Notes: generated from the letters alone by a model not told the origin. Shown: positions 24,292 through 34,832, counted from the first letter of the stretch. The stretch is DNA of 64,000 nucleotides from Streptomyces formicae (GCF_002556545.1 NZ_CP022685.1:9278001-9342000); one strand, 5' to 3'. Made by a program: numbers and translations.

Positions 24292-24561
24292 ATGGACTAC
24301 GAGTTCTGGAAAGAGATCCACGCCCGTGGCGGCATCCCCGCGGTGCGGACCGCCCTCGACGACCTGCCCGAGGACATGGACGCCGAGGAGGCGGGTGCCG
24401 CGGCCGAGGCGGCCCTCAAGGTCATCGAGGAGGACATCGCCCGCATCAACGCCCGTGCCGACCGCGCCGAGGCCAGGGCCCGCGACCTGGCCGAACAGAC
24501 CCGCGAGGTGAACGAACAGCTCACCGAGCACGCCGCGGGGCGCGAGGCGGACGGGGCGTAG
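24292..24561 (+). CDS. Small acidic helical protein
   Basis: An 89-residue protein, rich in Ala, Glu and Arg, whose residues 30-80 form an almost continuous predicted helix or coiled coil (for example IARINARADRAEARARDLAE). It has no recognised family, signal peptide or membrane span. The last 41 bp overlap the convergent MFS gene. It may be a small regulator or scaffold; no function can be named. Confidence 0.55.
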   Translation: MDYEFWKEIHARGGIPAVRTALDDLPEDMDAEEAGAAAEAALKVIEEDIARINARADRAEARARDLAEQTREVNEQLTEHAAGREADGA

Positions 24562-25825
24562 CTCCGGAGCGGGCGGCGTCGGGCCTGACCTTCCGGCCGA
24601 GGAGCGCGGCGGGGACGAGTACGGCGGGCACGAGCAGCAGGGCGCTCCTGCTGCCTTGGGCGCCCGCGAGGCCGGCGAACAGCGCCGCCCCCGCCGCGCC
24701 TCCGGCCAGGTCGATGCTGCTGAGCCACGACATGGTCTCGGTCACCCGGCCCTGCGGGGCGAGATCGCCGCCGAGGGCGCGCAGTGCCCCGAAGGCGGAG
24801 CCGATCGCAAGGCCGGCGAACGGGCAGGCCAGGAGCACGGCCGTCGGCGAGATCCGGCAGGCCACGGCCAGCCCTCCGGCACCTGCCGCGAACACCCCCA
24901 GCAGCGCGCCGATCCCGGGCCCGCCGAACCGCCCCGAAGGCAGCGCCCCCAGCGCGAGGCCGCCCAGCACGCTGCCGATGGACAGGGCACCCAGGCACAA
25001 CCCCGTGTACGCGACCGCGTCGTACTCCCGCGCGTAGGCGGGCAGCAACACGTCGATGCCGGTGACCGAAGCCACGAACAGCGCGTCCACGGCCAGCAGG
25101 CGGCGCAGCGGCGCCGAGGTGAGGGGACCGAGCCAGTGCCCGGCCCCGGCCTGACGCGGCACAGCGCCGGACGGGCCCACCACACCGACGAGCAGGGCGA
25201 CGGCAACGGTGGTCAGCAGTGCGACGGCGACGAACGGCGCTTCGGGTGAGACGGAGAGGCTCAGCCAACTGGCCAGCAGCGGCCCGGTGATGAGTGCCGT
25301 GCCCATTATGGCGGAGTCGAGCGCCATGGCCGTGCCCGCCGTACGGGGGCCGGTGGCGCCGTGCCAGACCGAGCGCATCATCACGGCGGCGGGAGGCATG
25401 GTGACGCCCAGGGCGACGGCGAGGGTGAGCACGGCGGCCACGGAAGCGTGACCCCGCACGGCCGTCACCAGCGCGGTGACGGCCACGAGGTGGGCCGCCA
25501 GGAAGCCGAGCAGGATCCGGCGCGGCGAGCACCGGTCGACGAGTCGCCCGCGCAGCGGACCGGTCAGTGCCTGACCGGCGGCCGCACCGCTCACGGCGAG
25601 TCCCGCGGTGCCGTACGCGTGGTCGTGGCCGACCAGGAGCAGCAGGCTCAGTGCCACCATGCCCGCGGGCAGCTTCGATGCCAGGCCCACCACGGCGAGC
25701 CGCCCGAAACCCGGTACGGCGAGGAGGTCCCGGTATCCGGCGAGCCATCGACGCGGCGGCGCCTCGGCCGGTTCAGCGGGTGCGGTGGACATCGGGCGCG
25801 CGACGCTCACGGGGGAGTCGGGCAT
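24521..25825 (-). CDS. MFS transporter
   Basis: A 434-residue protein with about 12 hydrophobic segments and an MFS loop motif after helix 2 (GPLRGRLVDRCSPRRILLGF). It is probably a drug or metabolite exporter of the proton-coupled MFS type. The start at 25825 (GTC-CGT-adjacent ATG encoding MPDSPVSV) is preceded by GAGG at good spacing and overlaps the MerR gene by 53 bp; ATG 25792 is an alternative without a ribosome site. The MerR gene directly upstream may control it. The substrate is unknown. Confidence 0.85.
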   Translation of the reverse strand: MPDSPVSVARPMSTAPAEPAEAPPRRWLAGYRDLLAVPGFGRLAVVGLASKLPAGMVALSLLLLVGHDHAYGTAGLAVSGAAAGQALTGPLRGRLVDRCSPRRILLGFLAAHLVAVTALVTAVRGHASVAAVLTLAVALGVTMPPAAVMMRSVWHGATGPRTAGTAMALDSAIMGTALITGPLLASWLSLSVSPEAPFVAVALLTTVAVALLVGVVGPSGAVPRQAGAGHWLGPLTSAPLRRLLAVDALFVASVTGIDVLLPAYAREYDAVAYTGLCLGALSIGSVLGGLALGALPSGRFGGPGIGALLGVFAAGAGGLAVACRISPTAVLLACPFAGLAIGSAFGALRALGGDLAPQGRVTETMSWLSSIDLAGGAAGAALFAGLAGAQGSRSALLLVPAVLVPAALLGRKVRPDAARSGATPRPPRAPRRAR

Positions 25826-26744
25826 GCAGGGCCTCGACGGACCACTGGAGCGCCGGGGCCAGGCTCTCCGGGGCGGGCCAGCCGTTGATCACGGCCAGGA
25901 GGCGCAGGTACTGGTCCCTGCGGGGGTCGTCCATGCTGTGCAGCCGGTCCGCGAGCAGACCGCGAAGGTCGATGTCGTCGGGACGGTCGAGGATGCGCGC
26001 GTAGTGGGCGCTGATCGCGGTGACCACGGGCTCGGCCAGCGGCGACGCGGGGTCGATGCCCGCCGCGAGGGCGGGGGTGACCTGGGCGCGGACCGTCTCG
26101 GCGAGGACGCGGGGGACGGCGGAGGCGCTCTCGGGCGTCCGGTCGTCGGCCAACTGCCCGGCCATCTGCCGCATGGTGGCGCGGAAGCCCTCGTCCTGGA
26201 AGAGCTCGGCCAGCTCCACCCACGCGGTGACCTGCTCGGGGTCGGGGTCGTCGGGCAGTTCGGGCGTCATCGAGCGTACGACCGCCGCGAACGCGGGGTG
26301 GGTGCGCAGTCCGTCGAAGACGGTGCCGAGGAAGTCGTCAATCAGTCGTCCGCGTTCGGCGGCGGAGAGCTTGGCAAGCTTGTGCATGAGGTCCAACTCC
26401 TCAGGGGTGGAGCCGCGTTGGGCCACCGCCGTCAGCACCGCGCGGCGCAGTCGCAGGACGCGGATCTGTACGTCCAGCGCCTCCGCGTGCGCCGCGGCGA
26501 CCTCGGGGAGCGGGACCTCGCGGTCGACGACCCTGCGGATCGTGGCGAGGTCGAGTCCCAGCTCGCGCAGGGTCCGTACGAGATCGAGGCGTGCGACGGC
26601 CGAGGTGCCGTACAGGCGGTAGCCGGACGGGGTGCGGTCGGTGGGCGGCACGATCCCCGCGTCGGAGTAGAACCGGACGGTCTTGACCGTCAGGCCGGTC
26701 CGCCGCGCCAGATCACCGATCGAGAAGAGCGTGTCGCCGTTCAT
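25773..26744 (-). CDS. MerR-family regulator with a large effector-like domain
   Basis: A 323-residue MerR regulator. The N-terminal winged HTH (FSIGDLARRTGLTVKTVRFY then SGYRLYGTSAVARLDLVRTL) is followed by a dimerisation helix and about 200 further helical residues without recognised ligand motifs. That is longer than metal-sensing MerR proteins (about 140 residues), which suggests a small-molecule multidrug-type sensor. It overlaps the downstream MFS exporter gene, so it probably regulates that exporter in a BmrR/TipAL-like manner. The ligand is unknown. Confidence 0.88.
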   Translation of the reverse strand: MNGDTLFSIGDLARRTGLTVKTVRFYSDAGIVPPTDRTPSGYRLYGTSAVARLDLVRTLRELGLDLATIRRVVDREVPLPEVAAAHAEALDVQIRVLRLRRAVLTAVAQRGSTPEELDLMHKLAKLSAAERGRLIDDFLGTVFDGLRTHPAFAAVVRSMTPELPDDPDPEQVTAWVELAELFQDEGFRATMRQMAGQLADDRTPESASAVPRVLAETVRAQVTPALAAGIDPASPLAEPVVTAISAHYARILDRPDDIDLRGLLADRLHSMDDPRRDQYLRLLAVINGWPAPESLAPALQWSVEALHARLPRERRAPDVHRTR

Positions 26745-26797
26745 GTCCCCACCTTCATGTCTCCCCCCGCTGGAGACTCAAGCCCTGATCCACGCCC

Positions 26798-27739
26798 TCA
26801 GGTGAGGGCCGCGACGATCTCCGCCGTCGCCTCGGCGATCATCGCGTCCTTGGGCCGGGCGTCGTAGCCGGAACGGTCGGACATGACGGCGATGACGAGC
26901 GGGGCGCCGGTGCCGGGCCAGGCGATGCCGATGTCGTTGGCCCTTCCGTAGACGCCCGTTCCCGTCTTCTCCGCCACGGTCCAGCCCTTGGGCAGCCCGG
27001 CCCGGATGCGCTTGTCCCCGGTGACGCCGCGTTCGAGCCAGTCCTTGAGCAGCGTGCGCTTCGCGGCGGGCAGCGCGTCGCCGAGGACGAGCTTCTGGTA
27101 GTCGGCGGCGACGGCCCGGGGCGTGGTGGTGTCGCGCGGGTCCTTGGGGCGGGCCCTGTTGAGCTCGGGCTCGTACTGGTCCATGCGGCTCACGGTGTCC
27201 CCGAGGTCGCGCAGATAGTCGGTCAGCCGGGCGGGGCCGCCGAGGTCGCGCATCAGGAGGTTGCCCGCGGTGCCGTCGCTGTGGCGGACGGCGGCGTCGC
27301 ACAGCTGCTTGATGGTCATGCCGGTCGCGATGTGGTCCTCGGTGACCGGCGAGATGGAGTTGACCTGGGCCCGCGTGAAGGTGACGCGCCTGTCCAGGTG
27401 GCTGAGCGGATTGCGGGCGAGGACCGCCGCGGCGGCGAGCGTCTTGAAGGTCGAGCAGAACGCGAAGCGTTCGTCGGCACGGTGGGCGAGCGTCGCCCCG
27501 GTGCCGGTCGCCAGGGCGTAGACGCCGAGCCGGGCGTCGTGCTTGCGCTCAAGGGCCTTGAGCCGTGCCGTGTCCAACAGGGTCGGGCTCGGGCTCGACC
27601 CGGGATCCGCGGAGCGGCCGTCCGGTGCGGGGTGCGTCTCGGAGGACGATCCCGTGCCCGCGCCGCAGGCCGCGAGGGGCACGGCGGTCGCCGCCAACAG
27701 GAAGAGACGGCGGGAGGGGCCCGTCTGCTCGAAGGACAT
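26798..27739 (-). CDS. Class A beta-lactamase, Tat-type lipoprotein
   Basis: A 313-residue serine beta-lactamase that hydrolyses penicillins or cephalosporins at the cell surface. The N-terminus SRRLFLLAATAVPLAACG has a twin-arginine motif and a lipobox ending at Cys25, so it is likely a Tat-exported lipoprotein. Active-site motifs: STFK (Ser96, Lys99), SDG at 154-156 (the usual SDN with Gly), EPELN at 190-194 with the general base Glu190, and KTGTG near residue 253. The SDG variant occurs in some actinomycete enzymes. Its relation to the downstream MerR/MFS genes, 53 bp away on the same strand, is unclear. Confidence 0.92.
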   Translation of the reverse strand: MSFEQTGPSRRLFLLAATAVPLAACGAGTGSSSETHPAPDGRSADPGSSPSPTLLDTARLKALERKHDARLGVYALATGTGATLAHRADERFAFCSTFKTLAAAAVLARNPLSHLDRRVTFTRAQVNSISPVTEDHIATGMTIKQLCDAAVRHSDGTAGNLLMRDLGGPARLTDYLRDLGDTVSRMDQYEPELNRARPKDPRDTTTPRAVAADYQKLVLGDALPAAKRTLLKDWLERGVTGDKRIRAGLPKGWTVAEKTGTGVYGRANDIGIAWPGTGAPLVIAVMSDRSGYDARPKDAMIAEATAEIVAALT

Positions 27740-28112
27740 GCGGTACTACCTGCTTTCGCTTGCCGGGGCCCGGCCGTCGCCGCCGCCGCGTCCCCGTCCC
27801 GGGGGCCGGGGCGCGCTGTGATCCTCTCCGATCCTGCCCGATCTTCTCCGACGGGGAGCGGGGCACGCATGCGGCGAGTACGACGGCGTGGCGTCGGCCC
27901 GGGCGGCGGCCGGTGGCATCGGTGGCCCTCGAACAGCCTCCCACCGGCCGGTGGGCTGACAAGTGTCGCCGCTTTCGTGACGGAGGTCATCGCGCGCGGG
28001 GCCCGGCCCCGGATCGCGGCCGGGCCGCCCTAACGTCGTGCGTGCCCCGCGGCTCCCGCGCGGCACCCGACGTCGCGGGGCGCGCGGCGGTGAGGATCAT
28101 GGGGCGAGCTCG
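27740..28112. other. Gene-free intergenic region between divergent bla and ABC remnant
   Basis: These 373 bases hold no convincing gene. A TGAC-GGAG-GTCA dyad lies at 27978-27989, about 124 bp upstream of the ABC gene, and could be an operator; the rest is GC-rich with several short GGCC-type palindromes. It must contain the beta-lactamase promoter. Confidence 0.5.
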
Positions 28113-28622
28113 GTGACAGCGGTGACGGCGGAGCGCCTGCGGAAGAGTTACGGACGGCAGGAGGTGCTGCGCGGCGTCGACTTCACGGTCGCCGAGGGGG
28201 AGATCTTCGCTCTGCTCGGGCCGAACGGCGCGGGCAAGACGACCACCCTGGAGATCCTGGAGGGGTTTCGCGCGCGCGACGGCGGCCGGGTCGACGTGCT
28301 CGGCCTCGACCCGTCGGACCGTGGGGACAGCCGCCTGCTGCGAGAACGCATCGGGCTCGTGCTCCAGGACATCGCGGTCGAGCCCTACCTCACGGTGCGC
28401 GAGACGCTGGAACGCAACGCCGGGTACTACCCGGCACCCCGGGGCGTGGACGAGGTCATCGACCTGGTGGGCCTCGCGGAGAAGCGGACCGCCCGGGTCA
28501 AGGACCTCTCCGGCGGCCAGAAACGCCGCCTCGACCTCGCCCTCGGCGTCATCGGCGACCCCCGGCTGCTGTTCCTCGACGAACCCACCACGGGGTTCGA
28601 CCCCAGCGCCAGGCGCGGCGCC
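28113..28622 (+). pseudogene. Truncated ABC transporter ATPase
   Basis: From a GTG at 28113 about 170 residues of an ABC-2-type (CcmA/drug export-like) ATPase can be read: Walker A LLGPNGAGKTTTLEIL, Q-loop LVLQD, signature LSGGQKRRLDLALGV, Walker B LLFLDEPTTGFDPSARR. The homology stops immediately after the D-loop at about 28622. The switch-region H-loop and C-terminus are gone and no permease gene follows. Instead the frame reads unrelated residues into the argG terminator and then antisense to argG. It has no full nucleotide cycle machinery, so it is best treated as a remnant left by a deletion or rearrangement next to argG. Confidence 0.78.
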
Positions 28623-28662
28623 TTGCGAACATCCTGCGGGGCGAATGGTGTTGAAAACGAAA

Positions 28663-28696
28663 CGACCCCGTGCCCGGTGAACCGGGCGCGGGGTCG
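28663..28696 (-). terminator. argG terminator
   Basis: A 15-bp stem (CGACCCCGTGCCCGG at 28663-28677 with its partner at 28682-28696, one G-U pair) and a 4-nt loop, 39 bp after the argG stop. On the minus strand it is followed by TTTCGTTTTC, so it is a good intrinsic terminator. Confidence 0.85.
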
Positions 28697-28735
28697 TCGC
28701 CGTGGGGACGGGACGGGGGGGGGGATCGCTCCTGA

Positions 28736-30220
<1,485 letters not shown>

Positions 30221-30285
30221 ACCCCTGACCGGGTGGCCTCGAAAAACCAGTGACCCGCACGTCGGGGGCGGTGCAGACTCGCCCC

Positions 30286-30903
30286 ATGGCGGACATGGGC
30301 GCGTTCAGGGACGAGATCATCGGCTGGGCGGCGGGCGGTACGGGCGGGCAGGCGCAGGAACTGGCCGAGCGGCTGGGAGTACGCACGGCGGTGCTCCTCG
30401 AAGGGCCGAGCGACCTCGCGGCCGTCGAGACGCTCGCCGCCCGGCGCGGCAGGGACCTGGCCGCCGAGGGCGTGTGCGTGCTGTCGATGGGCGGCGCGAT
30501 GAGCGTCGGCCGCTTCGCCGGACTCCTCGGACCCTCCGGCATCGGCCTGCGCCTCGCGGGCCTGTGCGATGTCCGCGAGCAGCCCTTCTACGACCGGGGC
30601 TTCGAGCGGGCGCGGGCGCCGCGCGGGGACGTCTTCGTCTGCGACGCGGACCTGGAGGACGAACTCATCCGCGCACTGGGCGCGACGCGGGTGGAGGAGA
30701 TCGTCGAGGGCGAGGGCGATCTCCGCGCCTGGCAGACCCTGCTGCGCCAGCCCGCACACCAGGGAAGACCCCGGGAGCGGCTGCTGCGGCGCTTCCTCGG
30801 TACGAAGAAGGGGCGCAAGATCCGCTACGGGCACCTCCTCGTCGAGGCACTGGACCCCGAACAGGTGCCGGCGCCCCTCGACGACCTCTTCGCGTGCCTG
30901 TGA
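30286..30903 (+). CDS. Stand-alone TOPRIM-domain protein
   Basis: A 205-residue protein with a TOPRIM-like core: TAVLLEGPSDLAAVETLAAR supplies the conserved Glu with the following strand-helix, and GDVFVCDADLEDELIRALG the DxD-like motif. TOPRIM domains occur in topoisomerases, primases and OLD-family nucleases, where they bind Mg2+ for phosphotransfer. No ATPase domain is attached, unlike OLD nucleases. The ATG at 30286 follows a short divergent promoter shared with argG. A methyltransferase gene follows 36 bp later. Function is unknown; a small nucleic-acid enzyme is the safe call. Confidence 0.7.
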   Translation: MADMGAFRDEIIGWAAGGTGGQAQELAERLGVRTAVLLEGPSDLAAVETLAARRGRDLAAEGVCVLSMGGAMSVGRFAGLLGPSGIGLRLAGLCDVREQPFYDRGFERARAPRGDVFVCDADLEDELIRALGATRVEEIVEGEGDLRAWQTLLRQPAHQGRPRERLLRRFLGTKKGRKIRYGHLLVEALDPEQVPAPLDDLFACL

Positions 30904-30939
30904 GTCCGCTCGTCCGTGACTCCCTGCCACAATCGCCCC

Positions 30940-31758
30940 ATGGCTGAGCACGGCACCGATCACGGCACTGATCACGGCTATCTGTTGGACAACCGGCAGA
31001 CGGAGGCCGGGGTCAGATTCGACGCCCTGAGCGAGTTGTTCGACCCGGTGACGTTCCGGCACGTCGACCGGCTCGGGATCGCCCCGGGCATGCGGTGCTG
31101 GGAGATCGGCGCCGGTGGGCCCTCCGTCCCCCTCGGGCTCGCCGAGCGCGTCGGCCCCACAGGAACGGTGGTCGCCACCGACATCGACGTCTCCTGGACC
31201 CGGGACATCGCCGGTGGCCCGATCGAGGTGCTGCGCCACGACGTGGCCGCGGACCCGCCGCCGCCCGGCGGCTTCGACCTCGTGCACGCCCGGCTCGTCC
31301 TGGTGCACGTCGCCGAGCGGGCCGAGGCGCTGCGCCGGATGGTGGGGGCGCTGCGCCCCGGCGGCCGGCTGCTCGTCGAGGACGCCGACCCGGGGTTGCA
31401 GCCGCTGTTGTGCCCCGACGAGTCGGGCCCCGAGCAGGAACTCGCCAACCGGCTGCGCTCCGGCTTCCGCGCGCTGATGGCGGCACGCGGAGCCGACCTC
31501 GCGTACGGGCGGACCCTGCCGAGGGCGCTGCGCGACGCGGGCCTTCGTGACGTGCAGGCCGACGCGTACTTCCCGATCACCTCGCCCGCGTGCGCCGTCC
31601 TCGAAGCCGCGACCGTACGGCAGATCCGGGCCCGTCTGGTGGCGGAAGGACTCGCCACCGACGAGGAGATCGACCGGCACCTGCGCAACGTCGCCACCGG
31701 CCGACTCGACCTCGCCACGGCTCCCCTGGTCTCGGCGTGGGGACGCCGGAGCGCGTAG
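30940..31758 (+). CDS. SAM-dependent methyltransferase
   Basis: A 272-residue class I methyltransferase. The SAM-binding glycine motif is MRCWEIGAGGPSVPLGLAER (about residues 50-69), and the acidic post-II residue is in TVVATDIDVSW. Motif IV-like GGFDLVHARLVLVHV and post-motif LRPGGRLLVEDADPG follow. The N-terminus is His/Asp/Gly-rich (HGTDHGTDHGY). Substrate is unknown; it resembles the small-molecule methyltransferases common in Streptomyces. The ATG at 30940 lies 36 bp after the TOPRIM gene, so co-transcription is likely. Confidence 0.85.
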   Translation: MAEHGTDHGTDHGYLLDNRQTEAGVRFDALSELFDPVTFRHVDRLGIAPGMRCWEIGAGGPSVPLGLAERVGPTGTVVATDIDVSWTRDIAGGPIEVLRHDVAADPPPPGGFDLVHARLVLVHVAERAEALRRMVGALRPGGRLLVEDADPGLQPLLCPDESGPEQELANRLRSGFRALMAARGADLAYGRTLPRALRDAGLRDVQADAYFPITSPACAVLEAATVRQIRARLVAEGLATDEEIDRHLRNVATGRLDLATAPLVSAWGRRSA

Positions 31759-31799
31759 CGTCCCGAGGGCGCCCAGGCCGTGCGGTCGGGGCGATCAGT

Positions 31800-32912
31800 T
31801 CAGTAGAAGCGGCGGACGAACACGTCCGATGTGTTGTTGGTGTCGCCGGGCACGAGGTCGTCGGCCGCGGAGTGGAAGACCACGTCGCGTCCGTCGGAGC
31901 TGACCGAGTCGGTTCCGGCCGTGGCCGGTCGGCTGGAGACGGTCTCGTCCGTGCCGGTCTCCAGATCGCGCAGCACGAGGGACGGTCCGCTCGTGTCGTG
32001 CGGGGCGTACAGCAGATAGCGGCCGGTGGGATCGATGGCCAAGCCCTTGACGTTCGGCACCAGTTGGTTGGTGCCCGAGCGCTCGTCGTGGACGTAGGTG
32101 TCGGAGCCCGAGAGGAAGACGACCTTCCTGCCGTCCTTGCTGATCTGGACGAGCGTCGCCGCCTTGTCCGGGCCCTCGATCGGTCCTGCGGAGGTGTCGT
32201 CGGTCCTGTCCCACACGAAGACGTCCTCCGCGCGGCCGTCCTCGTAGGCGACGAAGCGGCCGTCGCCGCTGATGGAGGGCCGGGACGGGAGCGTGTGATC
32301 GAACTCGGCGACGGTCTGCGTGGTTCCGGCGCGCCAGTCCCGCACCTCGATGAGCTGCCGGGACGGCGGTCGGTTGAAGGTGGTGGACTGGGCGATGTAG
32401 CGGGCGTCCGAGCTCAGTGACGGCTGGCGGCAGCTGAGGCCCGGGCAGCTGATGCCGATCGAACTGGCCGCCGCCACCTGGGCGAGGAAGGTCTTCGTGT
32501 CCCTGAACAACTGGCCCCACAGGGCGACGTACTGCCCGTCACCACTGATCACCGGGCGCTCGATCGGGGGTGTGTTCGTGCTCATCAGCGTGGTCTGACT
32601 CGTCCGCCGGTCGCGGACGTACACCCTCTGCCATGTCACCGGGCTGGCGGTGGTGAAGTTCGTCGCCAACGAGGCGAGGGCGATCCGCCTGCCGTCCGGC
32701 GTGATCGTGGCACCGGCTGAGGCCCCGTCGCCCTGGGCGCCGTCGGTCGCGACACTGACGCGCTCGACCCCGGATCCGCCGTCGCTCGCCGCAGTCCTGG
32801 ATTCGGCCGAAGCGGCCGAGGGCAGCACCGTCGTGACCGCGCAGACCACGACGGCGGCACTCAAGGCGGCCCGCACCCGTCTGCTGCCGCGCCGATTCCT
32901 GTTGCCTCTCAT
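31800..32912 (-). CDS. Secreted TolB-like beta-propeller protein
   Basis: A 370-residue exported protein. The signal peptide (residues 1-36: Arg-rich start, hydrophobic core, cut near ASA) is followed by five to six repeats of a TolB/WD40-type propeller blade with recurring SxDGRxVxF phrases: ITPDGRRIALAS, ISGDGQYVALWG, ISGDGRFVAYED, ISKDGRKVVFLS and VSSDGRDVVFHS. Such propellers usually mediate binding at the cell surface or in secreted complexes. No enzymatic domain is visible. The function is unknown. Confidence 0.82.
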   Translation of the reverse strand: MRGNRNRRGSRRVRAALSAAVVVCAVTTVLPSAASAESRTAASDGGSGVERVSVATDGAQGDGASAGATITPDGRRIALASLATNFTTASPVTWQRVYVRDRRTSQTTLMSTNTPPIERPVISGDGQYVALWGQLFRDTKTFLAQVAAASSIGISCPGLSCRQPSLSSDARYIAQSTTFNRPPSRQLIEVRDWRAGTTQTVAEFDHTLPSRPSISGDGRFVAYEDGRAEDVFVWDRTDDTSAGPIEGPDKAATLVQISKDGRKVVFLSGSDTYVHDERSGTNQLVPNVKGLAIDPTGRYLLYAPHDTSGPSLVLRDLETGTDETVSSRPATAGTDSVSSDGRDVVFHSAADDLVPGDTNNTSDVFVRRFY

Positions 32913-33147
32913 GTGTTCCCCCCAAGACAGACATGGCCCCTCTCCCCGGTCCCCACCGGAGGGCCACCAGCATGCAACCGCGACGGCGCGGTGGGGTCAA
33001 TGCGGCGCATGGCTGTCGAGGGGCGCGGTTCCGGCCACGGGCATGCCCTCTTCTTCCGGGCGCTCTCTCAACCCCGCCCCGCCTTCCTGCGGTCCTGGTA
33101 CACGTGCGGCCCTCCCGGCCGCGTGAGACGAGTGCGAGGAGTGCGGA

Positions 33148-34311
33148 ATGGCGTTACGGAAGAGCACGAAGGCCGCAGTGGTGGGGGTCGCGGCGGCCGC
33201 GCTCGCGGCTGGAGCGATCGCCGGGCCCGCCCGGGCGGCGTCGGACACGCATTCGGGCGCGGCGGGGCACCGGGCCACACAGCGTGCGATGGACGCGGCC
33301 GTGAAAGCGGGCGTGCCCGGCATCACCGCCCAGGTGCGGGACCGCCACGGCGTCTGGCGGGCGTCCTCGGGCGTGGGCGACCTGAAGTCCGGTGCGCCGC
33401 GCGGCAAGAACGACAAGTTCCGCGTCGGCAGCATCACCAAGACCTTCGTGGCGACCGTCCTGCTCCAGATGGAGGCGGAGGGCAGACTCAGCCTCGACGA
33501 CACCGTGGAGGACCACCTCCCGGGCCTGGTCAGGGGGAACGGCAACGACGGCGGCAAGATAAAGATCCGTCAGCTCCTCGGTCACACCAGCGGACTCTTC
33601 GACTACCTGGCCGACGAGGAGTACTTCACGACGTACCTACGAGGCGACGGCTACCTCAAGCACCGCTACGACACCCTGCCTCCCGAGAAGCACGTGAAGG
33701 TGGCGCTCTCCCACAAGCCCAACTTCGAGCCGGGCGCCAAGTTCGCCTACTCCAACACCAATTACATCCTCGCGGGGCTGATCGTCGAGAAGGTGGGCGG
33801 GCGGACGTACGAGGCCGAGGTCCGTGACCGCATCATCAAGCCGCTCGGGCTGAAGAACACCACCAACCCCGGCAACAGCGTCCACCTGCCACGGCCCAGC
33901 AGCCGCGGCTACGCCAAACTCTTCGACGCCGCCCCCGACCGCGTCGACGACATCACCGACCTGAACGGGTCGCAGGGCTGGGCCGACGGCGACGTCATCT
34001 CCACCGCGGGCGACCTGACCCGGTTCTACGGCGCCCTGCTCGGCGGCAAGGTCCTGCCGCCGAAGCAACTGAAGGCGATGAAGACCATGAGCGTCGCCGG
34101 GGACCCGGACGCGACCTACGGGCTCGGTCTCCAGCGGTTCGAGACGAGCTGCGGCACCACGCTCTGGGGCCACGGCGGCGGCATGGTCGGCTGGCTCTCC
34201 ATGGCCGTGACGACCGAGGACGGCCGCCACCGGCTCTCCTTCAACCTCAACGGGGACTGGGACGCGTCGTCCATGCCGAAGATCATCGACGCCGAGTACT
34301 GCGGCACGTAA
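33148..34311 (+). CDS. Secreted serine hydrolase, class C beta-lactamase/DD-peptidase family
   Basis: A 387-residue exported enzyme. Signal peptide about residues 1-31 (cut near ARA). Motifs of the serine beta-lactamase-like family: Ser95-x-x-Lys98 in VGSITKTFVATVLLQ, Tyr-Ser-Asn in FAYSNTNYILAGL, and HGGGMVGW near residue 345 in place of KTG. It resembles Streptomyces R61-type D-alanyl-D-alanine carboxypeptidases or esterases, which trim peptidoglycan or ester substrates. It carries no resistance context. Function as peptidase is likely, beta-lactamase unlikely. Confidence 0.88.
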   Translation: MALRKSTKAAVVGVAAAALAAGAIAGPARAASDTHSGAAGHRATQRAMDAAVKAGVPGITAQVRDRHGVWRASSGVGDLKSGAPRGKNDKFRVGSITKTFVATVLLQMEAEGRLSLDDTVEDHLPGLVRGNGNDGGKIKIRQLLGHTSGLFDYLADEEYFTTYLRGDGYLKHRYDTLPPEKHVKVALSHKPNFEPGAKFAYSNTNYILAGLIVEKVGGRTYEAEVRDRIIKPLGLKNTTNPGNSVHLPRPSSRGYAKLFDAAPDRVDDITDLNGSQGWADGDVISTAGDLTRFYGALLGGKVLPPKQLKAMKTMSVAGDPDATYGLGLQRFETSCGTTLWGHGGGMVGWLSMAVTTEDGRHRLSFNLNGDWDASSMPKIIDAEYCGT

Positions 34312-34355
34312 CCCCGTGCGACCCGGTCCCGTCGCAGGGCCCCGGCGGCTCCGCG

Positions 34356-34832
34356 TCACATCTTCTCGGCGCCCGCCCTGATGGCCTCGCGGATGCGGAA
34401 GTACGTGCCGCAGCGGCAGATGTTGCGGATGCCGTCGAGGTCCTCGTCGGTGACCTTGCGGCCGTCCTCGGCGACCCGGCGGACCAGTGCGACGGCGGCC
34501 ATGATCTGACCGGGCTGGCAGTAGCCGCACTGGGCGACGTCCTGCTCCAGCCACGCCTCCTGCATCGGGTGCAGGTCCGCGCCGACGGTGGCGGGGAGCC
34601 CTTCGATGGTGGTGACCTCGTCGGTGGGCTTCAGGTCCTTGACGGGGATGGAACAGGGGTTGGCGGCCCTGCCGTTGAGGTGGCTGGTGCAGGCCTTGCA
34701 GACGTTGATGCCGCAGCCGTACTTGGGTCCTGTCACGCCGAGGATGTCGCGCAGGACCCACAACAGGCGCTCGTCGTCGGCCGCGTCCACGGTGACCTGT
34801 TCGCCGTTGAGTCGGAAGGTGTGCTCGGGCAC
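34356..34832 (-). CDS. Iron-sulfur subunit of a molybdenum hydroxylase
   Basis: A 158-residue xanthine-oxidase-family small subunit with two [2Fe-2S] sites: plant-type cluster GPKYGCGINVCKACTSHLNG and the second domain CGYCQPGQIM with CRCGTYFRIREAI. It passes electrons from the molybdopterin subunit encoded just upstream, whose stop is 20 bp before. The GTG at 34832 is preceded by GGAG, but a run of nine C residues separates them. No FAD subunit lies nearby, so this resembles the two-subunit IorA/isoquinoline oxidoreductase type. Confidence 0.9.
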   Translation of the reverse strand: MPEHTFRLNGEQVTVDAADDERLLWVLRDILGVTGPKYGCGINVCKACTSHLNGRAANPCSIPVKDLKPTDEVTTIEGLPATVGADLHPMQEAWLEQDVAQCGYCQPGQIMAAVALVRRVAEDGRKVTDEDLDGIRNICRCGTYFRIREAIRAGAEKM

